Shown here: positions 8,897 through 17,901 of the stretch, in pieces
How the letters are laid out: every line of letters begins with the position of its first letter
How positions within the stretch are numbered: position 1 is the first letter of the stretch
DNA from: Paenochrobactrum glaciei
GTDB lineage: Bacteria; Pseudomonadota; Alphaproteobacteria; Rhizobiales; Rhizobiaceae
Assembly: GCF_039522165.1 (NCBI RefSeq)
Contig: NZ_BAAADE010000009.1
Location: 35,715-99,714, forward strand
Length of the DNA: 64,000 nt
Reading direction: 5' to 3'
Notes under the pieces: generated by a model
Told to the model about the DNA's origin: nothing
The model's database searches: none
The model's input: the letters and a program-made list of their open reading frames with translations, nothing else
Translations under genes and position numbers: made by a program

Positions 8897-9892
8897 ATGA
8901 CAAATTCATTCAATGCGATGGTTATTGAGGATGTTGATGGCAAGCCGCGCGCCAGCATCAAAACATTGAGCCTTAACGACCTGCCCGATCACGATGTGCT
9001 GGTAGAAATTTCCCATTCCAGCCTCAATTATAAAGATGGTTTGGCAATTTCCGGTAAGGGACGCATTGCACGTCGTCTGCCTATGGTTGGTGGCATTGAT
9101 CTGGCAGGAACCGTGGTGGAAAGCCGTTCTGACCTCTGGAAAACCGGTGACCGCGTTGTGGTCAATGGCTGGGGTCTGTCGGAAACAGAATGGGGCGGTT
9201 ATTCGCGCTTTCAGCGTATCAAGCCGGAACATCTGACCCGTTTGCCGGATGCGTTCACACCGGAACAGGCGATGGCGATCGGCACTGCCGGTTATACTGC
9301 TGCTTTGTGCGTCAATGCTTTGGAAGACTGGGGCATGATTGAAAAGCAAGGCCGTGAAGTGCTGGTAACCGGCGCTGCCGGTGGTGTGGGTTCGGTATCG
9401 GTCGCACTTCTTGCTGCGCGTGGCTATAATGTGACTGCTTCAACAGGCCGTCCTGAAAGCCATGATTATTTGAGCAAGCTTGGTGCTTCTGCTTTTGTTG
9501 ATCGTGCGTCACTTTCAGAAAAAGCAGGGCCTTTGCAGAAAGAGCGTTGGGGCGGTGCGGTGGATTCCGTTGGCTCCACAACTCTTGCCAATGTCTTGGC
9601 ACAAACCGTTTATGGTGGCGGTGTTGCAGCCTGCGGCCTTGCCGGTGGTGCCGATTTACCGGCAACGGTTCTGCCGCATATCCTGCGCAATGTAGCACTT
9701 TTGGGTGTGGATTCCGTGATGGCTCCGGCCAATAAACGTGAACGCGCGTGGAAGCTGCTGGCGGAAAGCCTCGATCATAAGCTCTTGGCCGATATGACAA
9801 CGGTTGAACCAATGTCTGCGCTGCCGCGTTTGGCTGATGATATTTTGGCCGGTAAAACGCAAGGACGTGTAGTGATCAAAATTGATGGTTAG
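8897..9892 (+). CDS. acuI: zinc-independent MDR oxidoreductase, acryloyl-CoA reductase (AcuI/YhdH) family
   Basis: 331 aa, normal for the YhdH/AcuI branch of medium-chain dehydrogenases. The N-terminal catalytic domain shows SSLNYKDGLAISG and GIDLAGTV, and the Rossmann domain shows VTGAAGGVGSV (about 155-165). The structural and catalytic zinc ligands of alcohol dehydrogenases are absent, as expected. AcuI reduces acryloyl-CoA to propionyl-CoA with NADPH. Clustering with a CoA-transferase and an acyl-CoA ligase supports action on a short enoyl-CoA. The symbol is given for family; the actual substrate is unproven. Confidence 0.8.
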   Translation: MTNSFNAMVIEDVDGKPRASIKTLSLNDLPDHDVLVEISHSSLNYKDGLAISGKGRIARRLPMVGGIDLAGTVVESRSDLWKTGDRVVVNGWGLSETEWGGYSRFQRIKPEHLTRLPDAFTPEQAMAIGTAGYTAALCVNALEDWGMIEKQGREVLVTGAAGGVGSVSVALLAARGYNVTASTGRPESHDYLSKLGASAFVDRASLSEKAGPLQKERWGGAVDSVGSTTLANVLAQTVYGGGVAACGLAGGADLPATVLPHILRNVALLGVDSVMAPANKRERAWKLLAESLDHKLLADMTTVEPMSALPRLADDILAGKTQGRVVIKIDG

Positions 9893-9957
9893 TTTATAAT
9901 CTCAATCTGATCGGGAGCATGGCTTGTGCGGGCCTGGGGAGGCCGGGGAGAGTATGA

Positions 9958-11595
9958 ATGAACGCGTTTGAAATGAATTTGGATAAGTGTGCTGCCAATT
10001 ATCAGCCTCTGAGCCCGATCGGCTATCTTGAACGGGCGGCAACGACCTTTCCGGATCAGCTCGCCGTGGTGCATGGCAATATTAAACACACTTATCGCAG
10101 TTTCTGGAAACGCTGCAAACAGTTAGCGGCTGCGCTCAATCATCAAGGATTGGGCAAAGGCGATACGGTTTCGGTCATGCTCTCCAACACGCCGCCAATG
10201 CTGGAGGCACATTACGGTGTGCCAATGGCAAAGGCGGTGCTGCACTCAATCAATACCAGACTTGATGCCGCCTCTATTGCTTTTCAGCTCGACCATGCGG
10301 AAACAAAAATCCTCATCGTTGATCGCGAATTTGCCGATGTCACGGCAAAGGCTTTGTCTTTGGCGAAGATTAAGCCAATTGTCATCGATTATGATGATAC
10401 GGAATATCCTGAGGATGCGCCGCAGCCAAAAGGGGCAAAAATCGGCACGCTCGATTATGAGGCTTTTGTCAGTGCAGGGGATCCGGATTTCATCTGGTTG
10501 CAGCCGGATGATGAATGGGATGCGCTGTCGTTAAACTATAGTTCCGGCACGACCGGCGACCCGAAAGGCGTTGTCTATCATCATCGTGGTGCAGCGCTGA
10601 TGTGTTTTGGCAATACGCTTAACACCAATATGCCACGGCATCCGGTTTATCTTTGGACATTGCCGATGTTCCATTGCAATGGCTGGTCATTTCCGTGGAC
10701 GATTGCGTTGCAGGCGGGCACGCATATTTGTTTGCGTTGGGTGCGGGCAAAGCCGATTTATGAAGCGATTGCCACTTATAAAGTGACGCATTTATGTGGC
10801 GCTCCGGTGGTGATGTCCATTCTCATCAATGCCAAGGATGAGGAACGAACCCGCTTTGACCATACGGTTATTTTCAACACTGCTGCGGCTCCACCGCCGG
10901 AAACCGTGCTGACCCGCATGAGCGAGGCTGGTTTTAACGTCACCCACATTTATGGCTTAACTGAAACCTATGGGCCAAGTGTCGTAAACGAATGGCATCA
11001 GGATTGGGATCATCTGACGTCGCCGGAGCGTGCCAGTTTGAAAGCGCGTCAGGGTGTGCGCTCACCAGTGTTGGATGCTTTGTCAGTGCGTGATCCTGAA
11101 ACAATGGAAGTTGTGCCGGCAGATGGCGAAACATTGGGCGAGATCATGTTGCGCGGCAATGTAGTGATGAAGGGTTATTTGAAAAACCCTAAAGCGACAC
11201 AAGAGGCCTTTAAAGGTGGCTGGTATCATACCGGTGATCTGGGTGTGATGCATAAGGATGGCTATGTGCAGCTGAAAGACCGCTCGAAAGATATTATTAT
11301 CTCCGGCGGCGAGAATATTTCTTCCGTGGAAGTGGAAGAAGCACTCTATAAACATCCAGCCATCAGCCTTTGTGGTGTGGTGGCCAAGCCTCATGAAAAA
11401 TGGGGCGAAGTGCCGGTTGCTTTTGTTGAACTAAAAGCAGGTGTGAGCGCGACGGAAGCTGAACTTTTAAGCCATATGGCTGAATTGCTGGCACCGTTTA
11501 AACGGCCGAAAGAAATTTTCTTTATGGAGATTCCAAAAACCTCTACCGGCAAAATTCAAAAATTCCAGCTACGCGCTTTTATTGCGCAGCAATAA
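9958..11595 (+). CDS. AMP-forming acyl-CoA synthetase
   Basis: 545 aa of the ANL adenylating superfamily. Motifs in order: YSSGTTGDPKGVVYHHRG (phosphate-binding loop, about residue 197), the YGLTETYGPS motif (about 330), GWYHTGDLG (about 420), the hinge KDRSKDIIISGGENISS (about 440) and the C-terminal PKTSTGKIQKF with the adenylation Lys near 533. The group resembles DmdB-like and medium-chain acyl-CoA ligases. It is the last gene of the catabolic operon and is followed directly by a strong intrinsic terminator. With AcuI it could feed an activated short-chain acid into central metabolism. Confidence 0.9.
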   Translation: MNAFEMNLDKCAANYQPLSPIGYLERAATTFPDQLAVVHGNIKHTYRSFWKRCKQLAAALNHQGLGKGDTVSVMLSNTPPMLEAHYGVPMAKAVLHSINTRLDAASIAFQLDHAETKILIVDREFADVTAKALSLAKIKPIVIDYDDTEYPEDAPQPKGAKIGTLDYEAFVSAGDPDFIWLQPDDEWDALSLNYSSGTTGDPKGVVYHHRGAALMCFGNTLNTNMPRHPVYLWTLPMFHCNGWSFPWTIALQAGTHICLRWVRAKPIYEAIATYKVTHLCGAPVVMSILINAKDEERTRFDHTVIFNTAAAPPPETVLTRMSEAGFNVTHIYGLTETYGPSVVNEWHQDWDHLTSPERASLKARQGVRSPVLDALSVRDPETMEVVPADGETLGEIMLRGNVVMKGYLKNPKATQEAFKGGWYHTGDLGVMHKDGYVQLKDRSKDIIISGGENISSVEVEEALYKHPAISLCGVVAKPHEKWGEVPVAFVELKAGVSATEAELLSHMAELLAPFKRPKEIFFMEIPKTSTGKIQKFQLRAFIAQQ

Positions 11596-11618
11596 AGAAA
11601 AGCAATTTTAGTTAGATG

Positions 11619-11656
11619 AAAGCTCGCGTTTTTCAACGCGGGCTTTTTCGTTTTTG
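11619..11656 (+). terminator. intrinsic terminator of the region-1 catabolic operon
   Basis: Stem AAAGCTCGCGTT / AACGCGGGCTTT (11619-11630 and 11635-11646) has 12 pairs with one G-U, a TTTC loop, and is followed by a T-rich tail. It lies 23 bp after the acyl-CoA ligase stop codon. Confidence 0.9.
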
Positions 11657-11709
11657 CAAGAGTAATTCTGCCTTGACAACAATGCCTGATGTAATATTGT
11701 AACGCCGTT

Positions 11710-11730
11710 AAATGTAACGTAATAACATTA
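11710..11730. promoter_or_regulatory. Zur-like operator 1 upstream of aztD
   Basis: A 21-bp imperfect palindrome centred at 11720 with arms AATGTAA and TAACATT. The AATGT-A-N5-T-ACATT pattern resembles alphaproteobacterial Zur boxes (ATGTTATA/TATAACAT type, established knowledge). It lies 153 bp upstream of the AztD start. Assignment is by pattern and by the zinc function of the gene behind it. Confidence 0.55.
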
Positions 11731-11812
11731 TATATTGATGGCACATCGGCAGTTAAATCTGTTTATGTGATCGGAAAATCGTGTCTGGAGGCGTGGTTTA
11801 TCAATAAATATG

Positions 11813-11833
11813 TAATGTTAGCACGTATCATTA
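11813..11833. promoter_or_regulatory. Zur-like operator 2 upstream of aztD
   Basis: A second 21-bp palindrome centred at 11823 with arms TAATGTTA and TATCATTA, carrying the same AATG-TA/TA-CATT symmetry as operator 1, 103 bp away. It is 50 bp before the chosen AztD start, a normal place for repression. Confidence 0.55.
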
Positions 11834-11882
11834 AGGTTTGATCGATGACGATCTGTGACAATAAATTATGGAGAACCCGCAT

Positions 11883-13121
11883 ATGGGCGTGCCCCTCATT
11901 CGCAAACATCTGCTGGCAGCAGCAGCATCCGTTATTCTTTTTGCCGCTCCTCATGCGCAGGCACATGAAAGCCATGACACTAATGAAGCATGGCGTTTGT
12001 TCATTGCTGATCATACCAAGCCGGTTGTCCGCGCGATTGATTTCAGCACTGGTAAAGAGCTGGGCAGTTTTGAAACCAAAGGCCCTGCCAGCCTGACGGC
12101 AAGCGCTTCAGGACAGATCATCTATGCCACACAATCAGATGATGATTTTGTCAATATTATCCAGTCCGGCATTAAGTTTTCCGATCACGGTGACCATCGT
12201 GATCTGGATGTGTCTGATGTTAAATTGTCGGGCGTCACTTTTGAAGGTAAGCGGCCATTCCATGTTGTGCCGCATGGCGATCATGCAATTTTATTTTATG
12301 ATCGTGGCGGCAAAGCCGAGATTATCAATGAAGCCGCATTGCTGGAAGATAAGGCAGATGTGCGAGAGCTGGATACGCTCAAACCGCATCACGGTGTTGC
12401 CGTTACAATGGGTCGCCATATTTTAATGTCGGTGCCTGATACAGAAGTGGAAACAAAACCGGATGCACTGCCACCGCGCGTGGGGGTGCGGATTTTGGAT
12501 GAAAACAACCAGCAGGTTGGCGGTATAGAAAAATGCACCGATCTGCATGGTGAGGCAATGTCTGCGCGTCTCGCGGCTTTCGGCTGTAAAGAAGGTGTAC
12601 TGATTGCCAAGCCAAACGGTTCAGATGCGCCGCAATTACAGATGCTTGCCTATCCGAAAGATTTTCCGGCTGGCTATACCGGCACATTGCTGGGTGGTAA
12701 AACCATGCAGTTTTTCCTCGGTAATTACGGCGAAGACAAGCTGGTGCTGATTGATCCGGAAGATGCAAATCCTTACCGTCTGGTGGAATTGCCAACACGT
12801 CGAGTGGATTTTATTCTTGATCCGGCTAACCCGAAAAACGCTTATATCCTGACAGAAGATGGCAATCTTCATGTGCTGGATGTGTTGAAGGGTGTAATTT
12901 CACGCTCCGCGAAAGTGACGGAACCATACAGCAAAGACGGCCATTGGCGTGATCCGCGTCCGCGTCTGGCGGTAGCCGATGGTGAAATTGCCATCACTGA
13001 TCCTCGCCATTCTTTAGTGCGTGTGGTTGATCCGGAAAGCTTGAAAGAAACCCGCACTATTGCCGTGGAGGGCATGCCTTTTTCCATCGTGGCAGTGGGC
13101 GGCTCCGGCGCATCGCACTGA
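11883..13121 (+). CDS. aztD: zinc metallochaperone AztD family protein
   Basis: 412 aa from the ATG at 11883, preceded by GGAGAA with 7 bp spacing; the upstream ATG at 11868 would place a charged tail before the signal peptide. Residues 1-27 are a Sec signal peptide ending near HAQA. The mature protein is a repeat-rich beta-propeller-like chain. It has a His/Asp loop at 100-109 (DHGDHRDLD) and an early HESH, as expected for periplasmic AztD, which hands zinc to the binding protein AztC. No AztABC importer genes are adjacent, so the partner must lie elsewhere. Two Zur-like palindromes upstream predict induction under zinc limitation. Confidence 0.85.
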   Translation: MGVPLIRKHLLAAAASVILFAAPHAQAHESHDTNEAWRLFIADHTKPVVRAIDFSTGKELGSFETKGPASLTASASGQIIYATQSDDDFVNIIQSGIKFSDHGDHRDLDVSDVKLSGVTFEGKRPFHVVPHGDHAILFYDRGGKAEIINEAALLEDKADVRELDTLKPHHGVAVTMGRHILMSVPDTEVETKPDALPPRVGVRILDENNQQVGGIEKCTDLHGEAMSARLAAFGCKEGVLIAKPNGSDAPQLQMLAYPKDFPAGYTGTLLGGKTMQFFLGNYGEDKLVLIDPEDANPYRLVELPTRRVDFILDPANPKNAYILTEDGNLHVLDVLKGVISRSAKVTEPYSKDGHWRDPRPRLAVADGEIAITDPRHSLVRVVDPESLKETRTIAVEGMPFSIVAVGGSGASH

Positions 13122-13138
13122 TTATACAATGAAAATTT

Positions 13139-13171
13139 GCGCTCACCACGGCTGATCCCGGTGGTGAGCGC
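13139..13171 (+). repeat. hairpin between aztD and the COG0523 gene
   Basis: Perfect 11-bp arms GCGCTCACCAC (13139-13149) and GTGGTGAGCGC (13161-13171). A run of four T follows about 10 bp later, so it could be a weak terminator or an attenuator that lowers expression of the GTPase gene relative to aztD. Confidence 0.55.
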
Positions 13172-13225
13172 GCAATCTTGCTTTTGCATCAAGCATGTTT
13201 GTCTTTGACAGATTGAAGATTTGAA

Positions 13226-14419
13226 ATGGCCAAAAAATTACCCGTAACTGTCCTTTCCGGCTTTTTAGGCGCCGGAAAAACCACTTTGCTCAACCATATT
13301 TTAGCCAATCGGGAAGGCATCCGCATTGCGCTCATTGTCAATGATATGAGCGAAGTGAATATTGATGCTTCCCTTGTGCGCAATGGCGAGGCCAATCTCT
13401 CCCGTACGCAGGAGCAATTGGTGGAAATGACCAATGGCTGTATTTGCTGCACTTTGCGTGATGATCTTTTAACTGAAGTGCGTTCTCTGGCTGAACAAAA
13501 CCGGTTTGATTATCTGCTGATTGAATCTACCGGCATTGCAGAGCCTTTGCCTGTTGCGGCTACGTTTGATTTTCGTGATGAAAACGGTTTTAGTCTTTCT
13601 GATGTGGCAGAACTCGACACTATGGTGACGGTGGTTGATGCTGCCAATCTTTTGAAAGATTACAGCTCTGCCGATTTTTTAAGTGATCGTGGCGAAACGG
13701 CAGGCGAGGGGGATGAGCGTACTTTGGTTGATCTGCTGGTTGAGCAGATCGAATTTGCCAATGTGATTGTGCTCAATAAAGCGGGGCTTGCTTCACCTCA
13801 GCAATTGGATGCAGCACGTAAAATTATTGTCGCTCTTAATCCTGATGCGCGTATGATTGAGACGGATTTCGGCCGTGTTGCAGTCAAAGATGTGCTGGGA
13901 ACCGGCCTGTTTGATTTTGCCAAGGCTGAGCAAAACCCGCTATGGTTTAAAGAACTGCATGGCTTTAAAGACCATATTCCGGAAACGGAAGAATATGGCA
14001 TCCGTTCTTTTGTCTATCGTGCCAAGCGGCCTTTTGATCCGATGCTGTTTCAGGCTTTTATCAATGAGCCTTGGGCGGGCGTGGTGCGTGCCAAAGGTTT
14101 TTTCTGGCTGGCGACACAACCCAATCGGGTGGGTGAAATCAGTCAGGCGGGTGCATTGGTGCGTACATCGAAATTGGGGCTTTGGTGGGCAAGTGTGCCG
14201 CGGGAGCGCTGGCCAAATGATCCGGCATTTGAGCAATTAATGCAGCCTTACTTGCATCCCGTATGGGGTGACCGGCGGCAGGAAATTGTTTTTATCGGCA
14301 CCGATCCGATGGATGAAGCAAAAATCAGTGCGGCACTGGATGCCTGTTTGCTGGAGACAGACAGTTTCACACCTGAACTTTGGCGTGATCTGTCTGACTC
14401 ATTCAGCAATTGGAATTAG
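13226..14419 (+). CDS. COG0523 (CobW/ZigA-type) GTP-dependent metallochaperone
   Basis: 397 aa, the usual size. The P-loop GFLGAGKTT (12-20), the metal site GCICC (Cys72, Cys74, Cys75), the switch ESTGIAEP and the base-specificity motif VLNKAGL are all present, followed by a C-terminal CobW_C domain. Proteins of this family use GTP to place metals, often zinc, into client enzymes. Directly downstream of Zur-controlled aztD, the zinc-limitation branch (ZigA/YeiR/ZNG1-like) is more likely than cobalamin synthesis; no cob genes are nearby. It is probably co-transcribed with aztD through the hairpin at 13139-13171, since no second Zur box is visible before it. Confidence 0.9.
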   Translation: MAKKLPVTVLSGFLGAGKTTLLNHILANREGIRIALIVNDMSEVNIDASLVRNGEANLSRTQEQLVEMTNGCICCTLRDDLLTEVRSLAEQNRFDYLLIESTGIAEPLPVAATFDFRDENGFSLSDVAELDTMVTVVDAANLLKDYSSADFLSDRGETAGEGDERTLVDLLVEQIEFANVIVLNKAGLASPQQLDAARKIIVALNPDARMIETDFGRVAVKDVLGTGLFDFAKAEQNPLWFKELHGFKDHIPETEEYGIRSFVYRAKRPFDPMLFQAFINEPWAGVVRAKGFFWLATQPNRVGEISQAGALVRTSKLGLWWASVPRERWPNDPAFEQLMQPYLHPVWGDRRQEIVFIGTDPMDEAKISAALDACLLETDSFTPELWRDLSDSFSNWN

Positions 14420-14425
14420 CCTTTG

Positions 14426-15994
14426 TCAGGGTGTGGCAACGCCGGGCAATTGCGAAAGATTGGTCGCCTGATCGGATGAGGTGAGCGCACCGGCAAAGAA
14501 TGCAAGATTGGCAGCGGCGATGAAAGCCGCTGCTTTTGCATCGGCTTGAGCAAGCCGTGCATCCAGCAGGGCATTATTGGTTTCATTGACCATAGTGATT
14601 GTGCCAAGCCCGTTTTTATAAGCTTCCAATGACGCATCAAATGCGACATTCGAAGTTTGCACCAAAGTGTTGGCGGCATTATTGGCGGCAAGCGCGGTTT
14701 TCAGCGCATTGGAGGCCAGCACAATTTCTGCCACGGCATCAAGCTGCATCTTGCGGAATGTTTCGGAGGCAACATTGGCAACGCTTTGCGCATTTTTAAG
14801 CTGTGCTGCCCGCAAACCGCCGTCAAAAATCGGCATGGATGCGCCGACAATCACACCTTTTGACGAGGATTGGCTGTTGAGATCCGGCAATGCACCAATA
14901 TTGAAATCGCCCGATGGTTTTGACAAGGTAGCCGCGATAAAGACCTTCGGCATAAATTCGGCTTGTGCCACGCGGATGCCAGCCTGACTGGCCTGCATGG
15001 CGGCATAGCCTGCCTGAATATCGGGGCGACGCGACAGGGCTGCTTCGATCACTTCCTGCGTCACACCATCAAAGCGGCTTGGAATTTTGCGGTCAAGCGC
15101 GCCCTTGATTTTCAGATCAAGCGTTGCGTTTACACCCATACCGGCGAGCAGCAATTGATAGGTATTTTGCTCTTGGCCATTGGCACGTACAATGCGTAAT
15201 TCTGCTTGTGCCACTTGCTGGCGGGCAAGAGCCAGCTCAATTGTTGTGGCGCGTCCTTCATTGAGCTTTGCCTGAACGGCAGCAAGCACTGCTTTGGAAT
15301 TTCGCAATGTTTGCTGGGCAATCTGATGGCCGGTGACGGCCGCCGAATGTTCATAATAACGGCGCGTGACATCAAAAATAACCTTTTGATGCAAGGCGTT
15401 AAAGGTGACATTAGCCGCAAAGGAAACTTCACGCGCGGCATCACGCAAGGCGGCACGCTGGCCAAAATCAAATACCAGCCATTTGAGCGCCAATGCGGGT
15501 ACGACACCTTTAACGGTGCTGTCGATGTCTTTGTCACCGACAATCGGCACATCAACAGGGCGTTTGGATTTTTGATAACCGCCGATCACATTGGCTGAAA
15601 TCATCGGCAGCGAAACGGCTTCCGTCATGCCAACGGCGAGCGCTGCCTGTTTGGCGCGCTCCCACGCATTGCGGGTGGTAGGGTTGCTGCGCTGTGCCAG
15701 ATCAATCAAAGCCGGAAGATCATAAGAGCGGCGATTATCCACCTCAACCGGTGTGCTGATCAGCGCCAGTTCCGGATTTGAAGCCACACCAAAATCAGCC
15801 GCGCCGCTTTTGGCCGTGGCATCCGTTGCCACGGTTTTGTTTTTTGCGTCTTTTTCGCCCGCAACCCAAGGCTTGTCCGGCGCGCTTGGTGCCAGTTCCA
15901 GCGCATCGGTTGCGCAGCCGCTAAGTGTTATGCCAAGCGAAAATAATGCACAAACCGGCAAGTATGGAAAAGTTGAAAAACGTCTGCCGGTCAT
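14426..15994 (-). CDS. TolC-family outer-membrane efflux lipoprotein
   Basis: 522 aa. The N-terminus carries a lipoprotein signal with lipobox LSGC (Cys27). The rest is an OEP-type protein with two long helical repeats (for example LAQRSNPTTRNAWERAKQAA near 95 and LARQQVAQAEL near 250), typical of RND/MFP-linked outer-membrane channels. It is the last gene of a four-gene minus-strand operon and overlaps the FUSC gene by 4 bp. It should form the outer-membrane exit duct for the FUSC/HlyD pump. Its 3' end lies only 6 bp from the convergent COG0523 gene and no terminator is visible between them. Confidence 0.9.
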   Translation of the reverse strand: MTGRRFSTFPYLPVCALFSLGITLSGCATDALELAPSAPDKPWVAGEKDAKNKTVATDATAKSGAADFGVASNPELALISTPVEVDNRRSYDLPALIDLAQRSNPTTRNAWERAKQAALAVGMTEAVSLPMISANVIGGYQKSKRPVDVPIVGDKDIDSTVKGVVPALALKWLVFDFGQRAALRDAAREVSFAANVTFNALHQKVIFDVTRRYYEHSAAVTGHQIAQQTLRNSKAVLAAVQAKLNEGRATTIELALARQQVAQAELRIVRANGQEQNTYQLLLAGMGVNATLDLKIKGALDRKIPSRFDGVTQEVIEAALSRRPDIQAGYAAMQASQAGIRVAQAEFMPKVFIAATLSKPSGDFNIGALPDLNSQSSSKGVIVGASMPIFDGGLRAAQLKNAQSVANVASETFRKMQLDAVAEIVLASNALKTALAANNAANTLVQTSNVAFDASLEAYKNGLGTITMVNETNNALLDARLAQADAKAAAFIAAANLAFFAGALTSSDQATNLSQLPGVATP

Positions 15995-17901
15995 AAACTG
16001 CTGCCTGTTACTAAAATTTCCAGATTGCTAAGCTGTGCCGCTACATGCTGGTTCGGATAATGACCGACGGTTTCTGCCGGTGGTGTCGGCTTTGCATTGT
16101 TCAAATTATAGGTCTCAAGATGATTTGCCAACCGTTTCAAACGACCGGCCACTTCCGGCATTGCTGTTTTGCTAAAATAAACGCCTTTAGTAATTTCAGC
16201 GAGCGCCTTGATATATTGATTTCCGGCCTCTGCCATTTGCGGTGAGGGGCGCAGATGATGCGGCTCGAAAGGCAGCAAATAATAGCAATAGCGTATATCG
16301 GCCAAAATGCGCTCGATCTGAGCTACTTGTGCAACATTTTGCGCGCGCTCACTTGCCGGTACAAGCGCCAGATCAGCCAGTTTGTGGGTTGCTTTAATCA
16401 GATTATCACGGGCTGTCTGGCTGACCGGTTTTGGCCATAAGAAAACCGACACCAGATAAACCGCCACATTGCCGATGAGAATACCGATGACGCGGTCGCG
16501 TGCGGTATCAAGATCGGTGGTAGGGCCAAAACCTTGCAAGACGCTCAATGTATAAGCCAGACCAATTTGCACACCCGCATATGAAATTTTACGGCTACCG
16601 GCGGCAACCCAGCCTGCTACCCAAGTGGCAGCAAAAACCAGCAGCATCAAGCCACCGACGGTTTCCAGATGCGGCAGCAAATAGACGATGGAAATTACCC
16701 CCATCAAAGCGCCGATCAGACAACCGGTGATACGCAGCGCAAGCTTATGTACCGTGTCACCGGCAGTGCCAAGCGACGCCACATAACAGGTGACCATCGC
16801 AGTGTGGATGCCGTCCCAATTAAGCGCTGCATAGAACATGTAACACAAAATCGCGGCGAGCGTGGTTTTGAGCGCAAATTGCTGGTAGATCGGATTGGTA
16901 AAAGCATCCGGTTTGAAAAAGCCGTCATTGCCGCTTTTGCTGTAGTCGGGTTTTACAATGCCGCTGATTGCATGAATGGCTTGGCTGATTGCAGAGCTTT
17001 TCGGACTTTGTGTCTGTGTCTTATCGGCTGGCAGATTTGCAGATAAAGGCGCGCCATTATCAAGCGCATCAATCATTGTGGCGATAGTTTCAGCATACTG
17101 CAAACGCTCATGCGGTTCACCTTCATGCGCCAGAGCCGCAGAGGCATAAACAAGCTGATAAGAAGCCGGAATATCAACATTGATCTGTGCGATTTTGTCT
17201 TTGGACGTCTGATGCAAAATTTGGCTAAGTTTTAGCTTTTTTTCTGCCGCTTCATTGCCTTCACTTAAAAACTCATCCAGTTTTTCATTGGTTTCAGCAT
17301 TTTGACCGCTTAATAATTGATAAGCGAGGCAGAGCCGTTCGCGCAATTGTTTGCGCAACAACCGCACACTCCATTGGCCGAAAAACAAACTGAAAACAGC
17401 AATGCAGAACATTGGCAAAATTGCCATTTCCCAAGCATAACGCAGTGCCAGAGAAATAACGCCATTGACCGGAACCATGCTGATCAGCGTCAATAAAAAT
17501 GCGATAATGAGGGCGATGATGCTGCCGCCTTCGCCAAGCTTGCTGGCAGCACCAATAAAAATGAAAATAAAAGAAGCAACAATCATCACCAGAATGCGCA
17601 CAAATGCGGATTCAACGGTTGATTGCAGCAGCGGTATCATCAACACCACAAGCAGGGTGATGGCGATAACGGCTGCGGACGCTACAAGCGTGTTTTCAGC
17701 CCCATCCGGCTTCATCAGAAAAATGACGAGATAGACACTGATAGCGGCTTCGGGAATATGAAACAGCATGGCAATGCCGCTGACAAGCGCGCAGACAAAA
17801 GCCACCCGCCATGTGGCGGCGGCGCGTCCCGGAAAGGGTGCGAGATCCGCTAATGTCTGTCTGATCGCCGCTGACAGCGAGGCTTCAGCACGCGTTGCCA
17901 T
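15991..17901 (-). CDS. FUSC-family inner-membrane exporter (aromatic-acid exporter YccS/AaeB-like)
   Basis: 636 aa. Two clusters of membrane segments (about 30-185 and about 345-490) flank a cytoplasmic helical domain, the standard AaeB/FUSC plan. The second cluster begins with FALKTTLAAILCYMFY and includes the WDGIHTAMVTCYV segment characteristic of the family. It overlaps the HlyD gene by 17 bp and TolC-like gene by 4 bp. In Escherichia coli the AaeXAB system exports hydroxylated aromatic acids; here an added outer-membrane lipoprotein completes the pump. The substrate is not shown. Confidence 0.9.
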   Translation of the reverse strand: MATRAEASLSAAIRQTLADLAPFPGRAAATWRVAFVCALVSGIAMLFHIPEAAISVYLVIFLMKPDGAENTLVASAAVIAITLLVVLMIPLLQSTVESAFVRILVMIVASFIFIFIGAASKLGEGGSIIALIIAFLLTLISMVPVNGVISLALRYAWEMAILPMFCIAVFSLFFGQWSVRLLRKQLRERLCLAYQLLSGQNAETNEKLDEFLSEGNEAAEKKLKLSQILHQTSKDKIAQINVDIPASYQLVYASAALAHEGEPHERLQYAETIATMIDALDNGAPLSANLPADKTQTQSPKSSAISQAIHAISGIVKPDYSKSGNDGFFKPDAFTNPIYQQFALKTTLAAILCYMFYAALNWDGIHTAMVTCYVASLGTAGDTVHKLALRITGCLIGALMGVISIVYLLPHLETVGGLMLLVFAATWVAGWVAAGSRKISYAGVQIGLAYTLSVLQGFGPTTDLDTARDRVIGILIGNVAVYLVSVFLWPKPVSQTARDNLIKATHKLADLALVPASERAQNVAQVAQIERILADIRYCYYLLPFEPHHLRPSPQMAEAGNQYIKALAEITKGVYFSKTAMPEVAGRLKRLANHLETYNLNNAKPTPPAETVGHYPNQHVAAQLSNLEILVTGSSL

